A stretch of 64,000 nucleotides of DNA. Source: Distichodus sexfasciatus (lineage: Eukaryota; Chordata; Actinopteri; Characiformes; Distichodontidae). This document shows positions 24,337-36,598 of this stretch, in pieces (position 1 is the stretch's first letter; every line of letters starts with the position of its first letter). The stretch spans positions 62,001 through 126,000 of the forward strand of contig JAVGVS010000629.1 of assembly GCA_032718565.1 (NCBI GenBank), given 5' to 3'. A program made the position numbers and the translations under genes. Below the pieces are notes generated by a model, which was not told the DNA's origin, ran no database searches, and was given only the letters and a program-made list of their open reading frames with translations.

Positions 24337-25750
24337 TAGAGGTGACCCGATATTGTTTTTTTAGGGCCGATATCGATACTGATTATTGCTAGCTAAAGGG
24401 GCCGATAACCTATATTTGGAACCGATATATCTGTCAAAATTTTGAATTTTACAAACACCAAGCTCAGTTTCGCACTGCGCTGTGTAAGTGTGGTGAGAGT
24501 GACAACTCACTTCAGCGTTGATTGCTTACCACTCATGTGACATATAGCCAATCAGATACTGTTGTGGGTGGGACTAGGGGTGGACGATATATCGAATATA
24601 CTCGATGTATCTTGGCTTGTTCCACGTGCGATGTACTAAATGACTATATCGTGACCATAGAGTATAAATCCTAACGTTATTGTTAAACAGACAGCATGTA
24701 CTTTCGAGTTTTGCTTTTCTGCCCGTCAAAGCAGACAGCTCGCTCCCCCGCCCGTCCAGAAAACTCTCCTAGCGCATGTGTGTTTTGTACCGCTTTCGTG
24801 TTTCACTTCTCTGCTCGCTCCACCGCCTATGGCGTCACATTAGTGCCAAAACTAGAGCGCGCAAAATGGTTTGCTGCAAAAATTTCGCAGGCGTAAATTT
24901 CAAAGTCGCGAGAGCAAATGTAAAACTCGAGAGCACAAAATTAAGAATTGAGTGCGCAGTTGTGATAATATTGCACGCAAACTATTTTTCCTCTCTCAAA
25001 TGTCTTTTTTCCTCTCAATGTGTTAAATGTCCTTGCGCGCAAAGTAGATTACCGACAAGCGGCTTTTTTGCTCGAGTGAGTTTTCACGGTTTGAAAGGGG
25101 CGGGTTTTGGCAGTTTCTGCCTGCGAATCCTATTGGCTGACGGCTCCTGGTTTTGTGATTGACTGCACACTACAGAAAGTTTCTACAGAAAAACCAAAGA
25201 TGACGAAAGGAGGAAGAGGAACAGCGGCAGGTAGATTTAATGCAAGTTAGAGTTTATCGACCTTATAATTATAATTTAATAGTTAGGTCTTGCAGGTTTA
25301 ATAAACGTTAATAAACATTTAATAAATCAATGGCTCCCCTTGCCCACTTGTCTGTCCCCAATATAAAGTTTGCTATATTATACTTTGGTTTAAAATAAAA
25401 GCATTTACTATGTTAAACTTTGGCTAAATTCATTATATTGGTGTCATTTTATGCAACATAGGGCCGAATTTATCATTTATACAGCTATTTAGAGGAAATT
25501 TCAAGGTATTGAGATATATATCGTGCATCGTGATATAGCTTAAAAATATCGCAATAATATTTTTATGCCATATCGCCCAGCCCTAGGTGGGACATTAAAG
25601 GAAGCCGCGGGTCGAGAGCAAACAGCACAGAGAGAAGAGACGGCAGTGGAGAAACAGTAGCGCACCTTGTAACTACTTAATGTCGGTAATGGTGAAAATT
25701 AAACACTTATAAAATACGGATCTGCAAAACGCCTAATATCGGCCCGCGAT
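24337..25750. mobile_element. hAT-type MITE, GGTCGACC family, split by another hAT element
   Basis: The left part (tagaggtgacccgatattg, then gggccgatatcgatactg) and the right part (gtcggtaatggtgaaaatta, gcctaatatcggcccgcgat) are the inverse of the 17.1- and 22.2-kb copies. They are separated by the element at 24575-25585. Confidence 0.7.
24575..25585. mobile_element. hAT-type element (1,011 bp) with perfect target duplication and promoter/first-exon block
   Basis: The ends TAGGGGTGGACGATAT and, inverted, TAGGGCTGGGCGATAT are bounded by ggtgggac on both sides (24567-24574 and 25586-25593). Inside is a CpG-rich segment (24829-25359) with a cctattggc (inverse CCAAT) motif and an ATG at 25200. 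A splice-donor-like CAG/GTAGAT (25230/25231) follows. No transposase domain remains, so this looks like an internal-deletion product that kept the 5' part of an autonomous element. Confidence 0.8.
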
Positions 25751-26789
25751 AATAAAGTATACAACTAGTTTAAAATTATGTTCATTATTCTACAAACTTC
25801 CAAATATGTGAAGCACAAACAATCACAGGCTACACCACAAAGTGGGTGTGACTCTGCAAGCAAACTCAGAATAAACCACAACATCTCGAACAGTAATGAC
25901 TTTCAGCAAACTCATACTGACCAGGGTTTGCACAACGACATTGAACTGCACTCCCCATGTTGTCATGTTATGCTTGGCTGTACTAGTTCTGAAAGGGAAA
26001 ATGTTTTGGAACGGATTATATTACATTAACTACAGCTAATCAAAATGTCATCATGAACCTACAAGACACGCTTACTCAAAGCAGATTACAAAAAACAATA
26101 CGATTTAAGATTAATTATAATAATACAGAGTAAAGGTAAATCTGCATTACTCCTCAATTCTCTGTGCAAGTTATGTTAAAGTTAGATCCACTGGTTCCAA
26201 ACGTCATTGTAAAGACATAATTCATCTCAAACAGTGATGTTGCTGATTCCTCCCAAGACACCGGTAATTATACTGGCTCAGCTGGAAGTAAATATTACTC
26301 ATTACTACTGTGTGTTTTTAGACCTGCATTACAACTCTTAATCACAGAGAAAGTGTGCACATAATAATAAGACTGACATATCCATACACAGTGACATCAT
26401 CTTGCAGCATAAATTCACACAGTTCATATTGTGCCCCCTGAAAATAGAAAATTAATGAGCTATAGAAAGACATACACTCCCTACAGCCCACACACACCCA
26501 CACACCACCATCCCTCCCTGCAGGGTCCGGCACATTGTACAGAATAATGATGTGTGAAGTTTAAAAAAGACACATACTGACTGTCAATTTCCTCCCACAT
26601 AAAATACACATAAAATGAGCAAAAATATGGACACTATTTCAGTCGCACTAAAACACATCTCTCTCGTCATCCGTCCATCATATCACCTCTTCACAGTTAA
26701 TCAAACGTGTAAGGAGATTCTGACAAGAATAGAGAGGCAGAGACAGAGGCACAGGCAGAAATATATATAGAGAGAGAGATAGAGACAGA

Positions 26790-27050
26790 GAAAGTTGTCC
26801 TGAGGCCGAGTGAATCGAACATCGACTCTCATTACAAACAGGTAAAAGCCTTGGGCCATTTCCACACCGGCCGAGCCGACCGCATTAACACCAGCAAAAG
26901 AGCTGAAATACATACCTGAAGGAGCACATTTCCTGAAGAACACAACACACACTTCCAAGCTAACTGGCCCCAAACCGCTGCTCATCGAGATGGGTCTTCA
27001 CACTGCCAGGCCGGCACCAAAACAACCAGAAGCGACACAGTACAGTTTTT
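26790..27050. other. Possible CNE
   Basis: High-complexity sequence (ctgaggccgagtgaatcgaa, cggccgagccgaccgcatta, acaccagcaaaagagctgaa) stands out from GA and CA repeats around it. Confidence 0.3.
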
Positions 27051-27216
27051 AACATATATGGCAAATAAATCTGATTTTTAAATAATTTTAATAGTCTTTC
27101 TGGGCAGACCACACATTGGCAGAGTTACCAAAAACTAGACAAAAGCTAGACAAAGACAAACTAGACAAAATTCCTGTGGTGATCATACGTATATTTTTCT
27201 GTTGTATATTTTTAGA

Positions 27217-27688
27217 GTGATTATTTGTTATTGTGGACACAGCACAGCACACCACAACCAAATGTGACCTCTGTATTTGACCCATCAATGAAGGAGCAGT
27301 GGGCAGCTTTTTGGAAGAGCCCAGGGAGGAATTATTGGGGACGGTACCTTACTCAACGGTTAGGGAGTTGGCACCGTGATCGGAGGGTTGCAGATTCAAG
27401 TCCCAGACCCCTAAAAGTACCACTGAGGTACTCATGAGCAAGATACTGGCACTGTATCACACAGTGATACCAGGCACTGTTCATGAGTACCTCAGTAATA
27501 CCTCTTGGGGTCCGGGACTTGAACCGGCGACCCGCCGATCACTGAGTCGACTCCGTAACGGTTACGCTACTCATGGGTAGTGTCTGGGGACAGTGGTCAG
27601 TGGTGGTCAGTGGTGCTTTTATCAGTCCGGGACTTGAACCAGCAACGATCACGGGCCAACTCCCTAACCGTTACACTACAGCTGCCCC
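27217..27688. mobile_element. Pile-up of four SINE family A segments in mixed orientation
   Basis: A minus-strand tail and body (27217-27352) is joined to a plus-strand head (27353-27450, B box at gattcaagtccc). Two minus-strand heads follow (about 27470-27570 and 27600-27688), each with its own B-box inverse (gacttgaacc). The head-to-head arrangement makes an imperfect palindrome. It may reflect insertions into one another or a template-switch product. Confidence 0.75.
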
Positions 27689-27770
27689 AGTGGGTGCTTT
27701 GATTTGAACACATTCATACTGGATACTAAAACTGTCAGACACTAGCATGAGGAGAGAAACAGCTGAACAC

Positions 27771-28295
27771 TACACTGCCCTCCAAAAGTTTGGAAACACC
27801 CCTGGCAAAGTGGGGTTTTGGACGGTATTGCCATGAATCCTTTTTAATTTGTGATAATGTTGCACTAATAAGGGACAACACAAACTACGAAAACAAATTT
27901 TATTACATAAACAGTTTATACACAGAAAATACTTACATTTTGGATTCATGAAAATATCCGCCATTAGCAGCTATTACAGCTCTGCATAATCTGGGCATCC
28001 GAGCTGTCAATGAACCAATCAATTGTTGAAGCTATTAAGGTGTGCTGACCCAAAAATCTTTGGGTTTAAACCAGTAACCAGACATCACAGCTGGCAAAGG
28101 GGCATGTCTGACTTTGACATATATATATTATTGCCATTATTATGTAATCAAAATAAAAATTATTATTGCTGGTATCCAAAGATAATGTCAAGTTACTTTA
28201 ATGCATTTGCACCAAAAAATGATGAGGATTTATGCTGATATTGTCCAAAACCCCACTTTGCCAGGGGCGTTTCCAGACTTTTGGAGGGCAGTGTA
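27771..28295. mobile_element. Tc1/mariner-type MITE with 53-bp terminal inverted repeats
   Basis: The left end tacactgccctccaaaagtt to ggggttttggac and the right end gtccaaaacccc to gagggcagtgta are inverse over about 53 bases with two mismatches. TA lies at each extremity. The 420-bp inside has no transposase frame. The near-perfect arms suggest a fairly young copy. Confidence 0.88.
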
Positions 28296-30564
28296 TTCCT
28301 AAATAGCTTAAAAGTTCATAATCTGTATCATCTGCTGTACCACTGTCACATTCTGTATATTCAAGTTTTTCACCACATACCTTACATAACCTGTACACTG
28401 ACTGCATATTTACATTGTATAGTAAACTGCATATTTAGTAATGTATAATGTCTACTGTGTAGTGCTCCTTGCATAATGCATATGGATGTATAATAGTATT
28501 TAAACTGTCTGTGTTAGTGTATTTATGTTGTCTGTAATTCTGGAGAGAGACTAGAGACCAAATGTAAATTAATCTGATTAAGTCAGAGTATTTGAAAATA
28601 ATTAATCATTCCAGATTGATTTAGGTGACCTTTGTGTCTGCAGAAAATGTGAGTCAGAAAAATAACTTTTTACTTTGTTCTTTTTTTATTGTAAGCCATA
28701 TTTTCTGGTCCTTTCCATAATGCTTAAATCAGTGTAAAAGATGTTACATCAGACAGACTTTTCCCATAGATTAGAAGTGGAAAATAAGAAGTGGACATGT
28801 TTTCCTTTTGTATCAAGCAGCATTAACTTGTATTAATTTGTGCTACCTGATATTTCACTTGAGCCATGATAGTGGTGAAAAGATAGTATATCCAGACAGG
28901 AAAAGTTGGTAATACTTTTTACTGTGTTTTTCAATGAGAATATAATTCACTGCAACCAATCTGATTATGCTTTATAAAAATATGCCTAACCAAATATGCT
29001 ATAATATAAAATGTATACACAAAATTCTAAACATTTACACAATTCTTAAAAATAGGCAAATTAATGTTGCAAATTAACAAAACATAAAATCCTGTGCTGT
29101 CTCTACACTGACAAGTTGTTTCAGTATCAACATCATTTTGCATGACTTGTGAATGTTGCTTCAACGTTGTTACACACACAGACACACAACGCCTTTGATG
29201 TTGTAGTCATTTTGAAAGGCTCATTTCATCTGTCACATTTCATGCTGTGACAACCTTCACCCACCAAAACATCAACACTGTCACAGCTCCAGGACAAGAC
29301 AAAATGCCTGCTGGAATTTTGCTGCATTTCTGGAAAGTTGAATATAAATTAGGTACACAAACACAGACAAGTTCTATTTCTACTGCTCCAGATTACAAAA
29401 GCAAGCCATTAAAAGCATCTGTAGGCTGGTGATACAGATGTGCATGTTGTGGTGATCATTTTGGAATAGGTGTGGTTGGAGTTGAAACATCAGTTTGGTT
29501 ACAGGGACAAGACCAGGAATGGAATGTTATCTCTCCAAAAATAATGACCTTCAACTTAATGCATTATTGCAGTTTTTATGGGTTAAAACTTTCCCAATAA
29601 ACTAATAAGGCATGGAAAGTTTTGTCTCAACTTTAGGTATTTAACTTCATGTTAAAATTTAAGATTCTGCAAACACCAGAGGTCAAGAAGACATGAGAAT
29701 CTCCAGGTACAGTGCACTGAGGTTCTTGGTATAAAGGACAGACAAACAGCTGATTGGGCACTTGTCCCCTAAAGAGTTCTGTCCCACTGTTATAGATGCA
29801 AGAGACAATTCCAAATTCAGAATGTCTAAGGTAAGACCGTGATGAATGCCTTTGCCTCTGTTTATCCATGGGACCATCCTGAGTTTACTACTATCTTCAG
29901 CTTGCACTTTCTCATGATGGTAGATGTGCTTTATGCAGGTTATTTGTGTAATTCCAAGTAGATTAGGCACCAATAAGTACCAAAGCTTATGATACCATCA
30001 GAAACAGGAACTAGAAACTTTACCTGAAAATTCCCCAAACAAGCTGATCTATAATAACTGAAAAGGTAAATCACCCTTTTAAACCTTGTTATGTGCCAGA
30101 TTGATGCTAAAAATCCTTATTGTTTGTTTACTTTATGCAAAAGGTCTCCGATTAGCATATGTTTAACTACCAAATGATATTAAATAATCACATTAAATAG
30201 TTAATGGCTTGTCACAAATTTCAGTCAGAGAATCTTGATCCAAATACAGACAACTGACGAAATCTAAGGGGAAATTCCAAACATGCAAACTGGATTGTTG
30301 GAGCATTTGTGTTTGTGTTCTCTGCTTTGGTCTTGAGGCTGTGCATTACATGTGTTACACCAAGGCTGATAAGGAAGTTTTCAATAATAAAGATTGATGA
30401 GGAAGCATTTTCAGTACTGACAATAAACTTTACTTCGACACAATGATTAATATACAAGACTGTACAAGTCCTGCACTCACACACACTCACTCGGGTGTCT
30501 AGGTACATATCAACATTAAATGATATAATGAATTATTCATTTTACTAACTAAACAGCCTGAGGC

Positions 30565-30566
<2 letters not shown>
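28296..30566. other. Quiet unique DNA, no gene seen
   Basis: This is the longest stretch with almost no simple repeats or recognisable transposons; 29.6-30.0 kb has a 96-codon minus-strand frame without motif. Confidence 0.55.

Positions 30567-30617
<51 letters not shown>
30567..30617 (+). repeat. GA microsatellite
   Basis: About 25 ga units. Confidence 0.95.
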
Positions 30618-30620
<3 letters not shown>

Positions 30621-30930
30621 CATAGGGATCATTTCAGGACAGAAAGTGATCAATTTCTCCATTCACCTACAGTGAATAGTATTGAAACACACACAGACAG
30701 CGATGGGGGTGCGAAAGTGAGAGAAACAGTGTGTGTGTTTGTGAGTGTGTGAGAGAGAGAGAGAGGGAGAGAGAGAGAGAGACATAAAGTGTGTGTGTGT
30801 GTGTGTGAGAGAGAGAGACACAGAATGAGTGGGTGCTGAGAGAGAGAGAGCATGAACCATAAGTATCATTTCAAGGAAGAAAGTGACGATCACGCCATGC
30901 ACCTACTGCTGTAAAGAATGGTGAACAGCA
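30617..30930 (+). repeat. Diverged tandem duplication within a GA-rich region
   Basis: Cataagtatcatttcaagg-type sequence at 30851-30930 repeats 30619-30690 (catagggatcatttcaggac), each preceded by a GA run. The unit is about 235 bases. Confidence 0.6.
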
Positions 30931-31079
30931 ATAGTTTTCACTGACAGTGAGAGATGCGCCTTAAACGTCATCAAAGTGAACATCTAAGCAACCGCCAGAC
31001 ACATCAAATGGATCACGTGTCCACTACCGTGCTACTAGCAGCGCTCCTGAAGTTACTGGACACAAACCCTTTCTTTCTT

Positions 31080-31461
31080 TCCTTCTTCACCTTTTAATCT
31101 GACCGCCGACTGTCACCCCGAGCGTTACGCCTCGCCGTCATCAGCAACTTCAACCCGAATAACCGCCGAAACCCCACACCGCTCGCGCATCTCCGCATCT
31201 CTCCACTCCGGCCGAGCGAATACACGAGCCGTCGTCGGCATTTATCCGCGATTCGTACGTATACACACACACTCACACCCACACGCACACACTTACGTCT
31301 CCGGTGTCGGTTGGTACTGCTGACTACGGCAGAGCAGCGAGTGTCCGCACGCCTGCCCCATCGCGCATGGTGGCTGGAGGCGCCGGGACCGGGATCGGGA
31401 CCGGGGGAGAGAGAGAGAGACGTGTGTGTCCGACGTACCAAGCGGTACCGGTAACGGTTCT

Positions 31462-31514
<53 letters not shown>

Positions 31515-31640
31515 AGAGCGCTTTGTTTTTGTGGGGGATTGAGCGAGATTACGCCGCGCTCTCTCTCTCTTTCTCTCGGATGTCGATGTCCGGTCGCGCC
31601 GCTGGCCGCGTGCCCGACTGACCGCTCGACTTGTTTTGAT
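31080..31640. promoter_or_regulatory. CpG-island-like block, possible promoter
   Basis: CG dinucleotides are frequent from ctgaccgccgactgtcaccc to gctggccgcgtgcccgactg, in sharp contrast to the window average. GA arrays and CA runs interrupt it. On the minus strand a donor-like GAC/GTAAGT occurs at about 31297. Several frames are open only because stop codons are rare in such DNA. Confidence 0.5.
31465..31510 (+). repeat. GA microsatellite within the CpG-rich block
   Basis: About 22 ga units; a second GA run with CA units lies at 31671-31730. Confidence 0.95.
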
Positions 31641-32176
31641 CACTTTATCGGTGGGAGAGGTGTGTCCCCGAACACACACACACACACACACAGCGTGCGA
31701 GAGAGAGAGAGAGAGAGAGGGAGGGAGGGAGGCGCGCACACGCAAACATTCTAGGGATTTATGTGCATTTATTCTAGGGATGATGATTAAAGTCGTTTGA
31801 TGTCATCCCCATATTACCCAGGATCCAAATACACTCAAAAATACATATTCAGCTGAAACAGTGAGGATGATGATGCCCTTATTGATTCAGCATGATACTG
31901 GGAACCTCAGCGGTTGGATCTACACCTGCTATACCTTCATTACAACTCATTACAGAGAAATTAGACTCTCTCTCTCTCTCTAGGGACTAAGAATACAGTA
32001 ATGTGACGTCATCCCCATATCACCTCACCCTAACTCCAAAGTTCTATGACTATATCAGTGTATACTGAAACATGCTGATGAAAAATCTGAATCTGAAAGG
32101 TTAACTATCTTTAATATGCCTATGCAAATACACATATTTACATGTATTGATTGTGCTTGGAGTTCTGGTTAAATAA

Positions 32177-32502
32177 TAGGAGTGTTAAAATTAATCACAA
32201 TCAATGCATCGTGAGCAGACGTGTGATTCTGCATGGATGATGTGGCAGACCATAATCAATTATATCATAATGACATTGCTTGGTGATTTTCTGGCTGCGG
32301 CATAAAAATTCTAGTTTAAAAGAACATCCTCGTAGTAACTACGGCTGCCACTTTCTGCGATCCATGCCCAATCTGTGTGGAATGTGAAGTAATACAGAAA
32401 AATTGATGGAAAAAATTGATGCGTCGAGATATCGCATCAAATTGAAGATATGATAATCATAACTGAATTGATTCGTGAGACCAGTGAAGGTTCACACTTC
32501 TA
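32177..32502. mobile_element. hAT-like MITE with near-perfect 8-bp target duplication
   Basis: The ends TAGgagtgtt and ...cacacttCTA are flanked by ttaaataa (32169-32176) and gtaaataa (32503-32510), 7 of 8 identical. The inside matches the 5.8-6.3 kb copy inversely (catgcccaatctgtgtgga, tgacattgcttggtgatttt). Confidence 0.75.
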
Positions 32503-32816
32503 GTAAATAAACTATCAATTCTATCCACACAAAATGGTGGATTATTAACTAAGGTATCTGTAAACAGTATTCAGCCAGAATTAAGTCAAGAGTGTGTAAT
32601 CAGACACATATTCACCATAAACTGAATAATGCAAACCAATATGGCATTATTTTGGACATGGTATTATCTGAATGACCCAGCACAAAGCACCACTGCTTTT
32701 ATATTAATGCATTTTTGTCCTGCCTGTAAATTAGATTAATTAATTCAACTTATCGATTATGAATCTTCAGCAAATAATATTTATTCAGCTTTACTGAATG
32801 CTTTATTATACTTTAC

Positions 32817-32949
32817 CTTTTAAGACGTCTCTCTGGTGTGTCCCAAGGGAGGGTGGGTCTTCTGAGTCCTGCTTCCCCTCCAGATTTCTTCCTTTGAGGG
32901 AGATCTTCTTTCTGCCGTCACCAGGGACTTGCTCTCTAAGGGACTGGAC
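32817..32949 (-). CDS. Candidate internal coding exon, 133 bp, unidentified protein
   Basis: On the minus strand the segment is bounded by an acceptor (ttctag, 32950) and a donor (AAAAG/GTAAAG, 32817/32816). One frame is open from end to end, 44 codons, starting VQSLREQVPGDGRKKISLKG and continuing to ...THQRDVLK. The residues are charged and hydrophilic, without a recognisable motif. A second frame is open but meets TAA at the donor. The base composition (G/C-richer than its flanks) supports coding. The polypyrimidine tract is weak. I do not recognise the protein; an unannotated repeat is the alternative. Confidence 0.35.
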
Positions 32950-33866
32950 CTAGAATATAGTGAAGACGCCTTGTGACAATATTTATTACAAAAAGCATTT
33001 ATCACAAAAATAAAATATTGAACTCACAAAATTAAAGACATTCATAAAACTATACATTTGTCAAATTAAAGACAACTATTTGTTCCTTTGATTTCAAAAG
33101 ATGGTGTCAAAAATCCATGTCTCTTTGACAAGGAAACATTTGGTACATACATATGTACATGCTTTTCTTGGATTATTCTGTTCATATGAATTTTTAGAAT
33201 CAATCAGTTGTTGGTAAACAAACTCACAGGCCCACACATAGTGTTCTGTTTGATAATTAATTTAGCTGTTTTAGTCACACCCTCTTGGCTCTCTGTGGAG
33301 CTGTTTCAACTTATGACCCCACCTACACACGTAATCACATCACATTTACGGTTTATATTCAGAGAGTGAGAGGGAGGGAGGGAGGGAGGGAGAGAATGAC
33401 AATATTTTCTCCCTTATTCCTCTGACAAATGACACACACACAGGCCAGGAAGGTTATTGACATGGGAACTGGAAAATGGCCTTCATAAAAACAGTAAAGG
33501 TGGGTATAAAGACAAGATTGATAGAAAAGGATATACGAGTTGGAATGATGAAGAAAAAAAAGACGCCCTGAAAAGATGCAGATCAGAAGAACATAAATGA
33601 CTAAGAAATGAGAATGTTCAACCAATCCAGTAAAGGCAACAAAACTAGAGTGAAAGTGAGAGATGAAATTTAAAACGTGTGGAGCCTGAGAGTCAGCATG
33701 TTAATAACAAATCATAAAACAAGAGAATACAGTCTTAGCTCTTGATATTTAATTAGGGAGTTTGAGGTCCTGGAGGAAGAGCATGGCCAAGCGTAATACT
33801 TTACCACAACTGCAGATTTTTTTTTTTTTAAAGAGAGGGATTAATGTATCAGGACAGACTGTGCCT

Positions 33867-34077
33867 TTAAAGGGTCATGAAACCCTCCAAGGTAGCTTTT
33901 GATATGTTCAGTATCACATACATCCTCCATGAAGACTATTTGTTACACATTTTTCAGCTATTTTCTCATTCTACTACTAAAAAACGAGCTGCACACAAAC
34001 GTCACAGAATGTGAGCAGATGTGTACATTTAGTACATGTGGCAGTTCAATCTCTAAAGGGGTTTCATACCCTTTTAA
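33867..34077. mobile_element. Small MITE with TTAA flanks
   Basis: The left end TTAA agggtcatgaaaccct and the right end ggggtttcatacccttTTAA are inverse. TTAA duplication is typical of piggyBac- or Kolobok-type elements. The limits are set by the TTAA at each side. Confidence 0.6.
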
Positions 34078-35929
34078 TAGTGACACTAGCAAAATCACTG
34101 ATAACCTTTCACTCCTTAGAAAAATGATAGTAAATAAGCCTGTGATTTTGCACACAGGACATGTGGAATTCTATATGATGTCCATTTTAAACTGCTAATA
34201 GAGAGTGGCACGGGTGGTTTTGGAACAATAACAATCATTTCCATTGTTCAGGGTTGTATTAAGAGTGTGTGAGAGATATTTTTTCTGGGCTGTGCTGCAC
34301 CGCAACCATAGTATTTGAAGCTTTGCAATTTATTTTGTACATGATCCAGCACGGAGACCAGTTTCCTTTGATGGTCCATGAGGCAACTGTGGAAAATCTA
34401 ACTCTAAAATGTAGCAACCCAGACCAACCCAAATAACAACCCAAATTACTGCAACCCTTAAAGGCCAAGACTTACTGTATATCAGAGCTCACCTAAAGCT
34501 AAAAAGACTAACAATGTCTTAAAGCTAATAGGGAATTAGATACAGACAATATAGACAAAATCTAATTGCAAAGTCTGCTGGCCTCAAGGTCTGTGTGTGC
34601 CAAGGGACTTTGGAGTTATTATCCTTCTTTATATTAATTGCCCCGAGCAGAAATGAAGTGTAATAGAGCTTGTGATATCAAAGGTCATTTCAAGCTGCAT
34701 GTGAGAAAGGTGATTGAGGAGTCCTTTTGATCTTTTTTCCATGTCTGTATGTCTTTGTTTACATTATGGACCTCGAGTTTTGTCTCTCTGTATATTGTGT
34801 ATGGTATGATGACAAAAAAGTTCACTTTGACTTTGATATACAGGCAAATTAAAGCTGACCTTCTTCAGCTGCAACCTACAGGGCACAGTGTCACGCCAGC
34901 CCACCATGTTTAATAAGTTCACACATGAATAGTGCTAACTATAGAGCTATACTATAGACACACAGGTATCATATAAATACATATACAGTATCTCGTCTCT
35001 CTCTCTTTATAAAGACACACAAACTTTGATCACTTGGACATGGACCCAACCTTCAAGAATTTCTTGAATTCTTTACCACGCCAAACGGCCTGCATGATCA
35101 CCTGGGTCCAGCAGAGGTCTTGACACCTGGAATCTGTACAGAACTCCTGAACATCCAAAGGCTAAATCTTTTATTGCACACACTTTAAATGCATGACATC
35201 AACCCGGCGTAGCCCAGGAGGAGGGAGCTCCATCTGAGTCTTGGCTCCTGTATCTAATATTTCTTCCTTGTTACCACAGAGGGAGTTGGAGAGTGTAATG
35301 TGTAAAGATGCCTCTTATAAAAAGTTAAACAAATGAATAAAGACGAACTGCAGATTTTTATATAGAAAAATAGACAGATTAATGGATAGACAAGTGAAAA
35401 AATGCCTACTTAGTCTCATGATAATTTTATTGGAAAACTATTTAAAATGTAATAAATGTCTGATTTTAACCAAACCATCACTAAACAAGTCACTACTCTA
35501 CTCACAGAATGCTAGAAAACTTTATTATGATAGTTATTTAATAACCTAGGTAAAAACCATGGCAACTCTAAGTCAGCTAAAAAGTTGATAAAGTAAAAAA
35601 AGAAAACTGAGCCTCATTCACCAATATTTTCTTCAAAAATCTTTTAAAAATTTGTTCTTAAGTTAAGACAATAAAAAATAAAACATACAACTGCAGAATT
35701 TAAGTCAATATTATGGAGGAAAAAACAATTTTTGCTCCACCTATTGTAGTTTCTGTTGTTACCTGAGTACAAACGGAAAATGTCAGAATCTTCGAGAAAA
35801 CTGCGTAAGTGGGTTTGAAAAACGGTTGTGTTTGTGTTGTATTTTGGAATATTTGAATATTCTCACATATTTTTGTAGTTAAGGCAGTTCGCGGAATATA
35901 ATGTGAGGGGGATTTTTATGAGGGGGGAA
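34078..35929. other. No gene seen; decayed repeats
   Basis: Holds a LINE tail remnant (34.73-34.84 kb) and, at 35.21-35.30 kb, ggagctccatctgagtcttg, a word common in fish LINE-derived repeats; the rest is A/T-rich. Confidence 0.5.
34730..34842 (+). mobile_element. LINE 3'-tail fragment, decayed
   Basis: Gttttgtctctctgtatatt followed by gatgacaaaaaagttcactt and ttgactttga resembles the tail at 52.9 kb. Confidence 0.5.
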
Positions 35930-36430
35930 AAAAAGGGAAACAATGAAGATACGTTTCCGTAGCGTCAATCACGGCGATTTCTCACACAGCGCGAGCACAA
36001 GCGGCACTTTCTCTGACAGGAACTGCGCGCACACACACACACACCTGTCAACCTACCTGTAACGGAGATGGAGAAATGATGACTGAGAAGCGTTATAAAA
36101 TGTGATAAAAGCCGTGAGACATCTGTGTTTCCATGTCTGATAATGTGGATTTAAATGCGGTTGATTTGAGTTTGTCGCCACAGTCAGATTCTGCGGGAAA
36201 TCAGCCGCAAACCAGCAGCACGCGCGTGGCAGCCACACGGTCGCGGTTATAATTACCGGAAATGATGTAGAAAATAACGACGGACTCGGAGTTTTAAAAC
36301 TAAATTAAAAAGTAATAAAGTAAACTCACTTCCCAGTTTGATCTGTAGGGGAATCTGCGATTAGTAATAACTGAACTGATTAATAAAAACACTGTAAGTG
36401 CCAGGTGTTTCTGGTTACGCGGCGGCTGTC
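35930..36430. promoter_or_regulatory. CpG-rich block, possible promoter
   Basis: It runs from gatacgtttccgtagcgtca through cagcagcacgcgcgtggcag to gttacgcggcggctgtc. It contains the minus-strand donor at 36057/36056 described separately. Confidence 0.5.
36057..36260 (-). other. Candidate non-coding first exon of a host gene, in a CpG-rich block
   Basis: On the minus strand this stretch ends in a strong splice donor, CAG/GTAGGT (36057/36056). It lies in CpG-rich sequence (about 35930-36430), as expected of a vertebrate promoter. The only ATGs in it open a 13-codon frame ending in TAA before the donor, so it would be 5' untranslated. The left limit of transcription is not visible; the right limit given is a guess. 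A candidate coding exon in the same orientation lies 3.1 kb downstream. Confidence 0.35.
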
Positions 36431-36598
36431 AAATCTCCTTAAAATGTACACCGGTGTAGATTAACTTTAGCATGTCATTAAATGCTGATGGATGATATAA
36501 TTTTTACTTTATATGTATGAAATGAAATTAAAATGATAAATTTCTGAATTATCATTCTAGTGCTTGTGACATAAAATCCTATTTTTAAAAAAGGAATA

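Noticed and set aside
31094..31441. 115-codon minus-strand frame in the CpG-rich block
   Set aside because: Stop codons are rare in such DNA; the residues are Arg/Ser/Pro-rich with no family resemblance, and repeats interrupt it.
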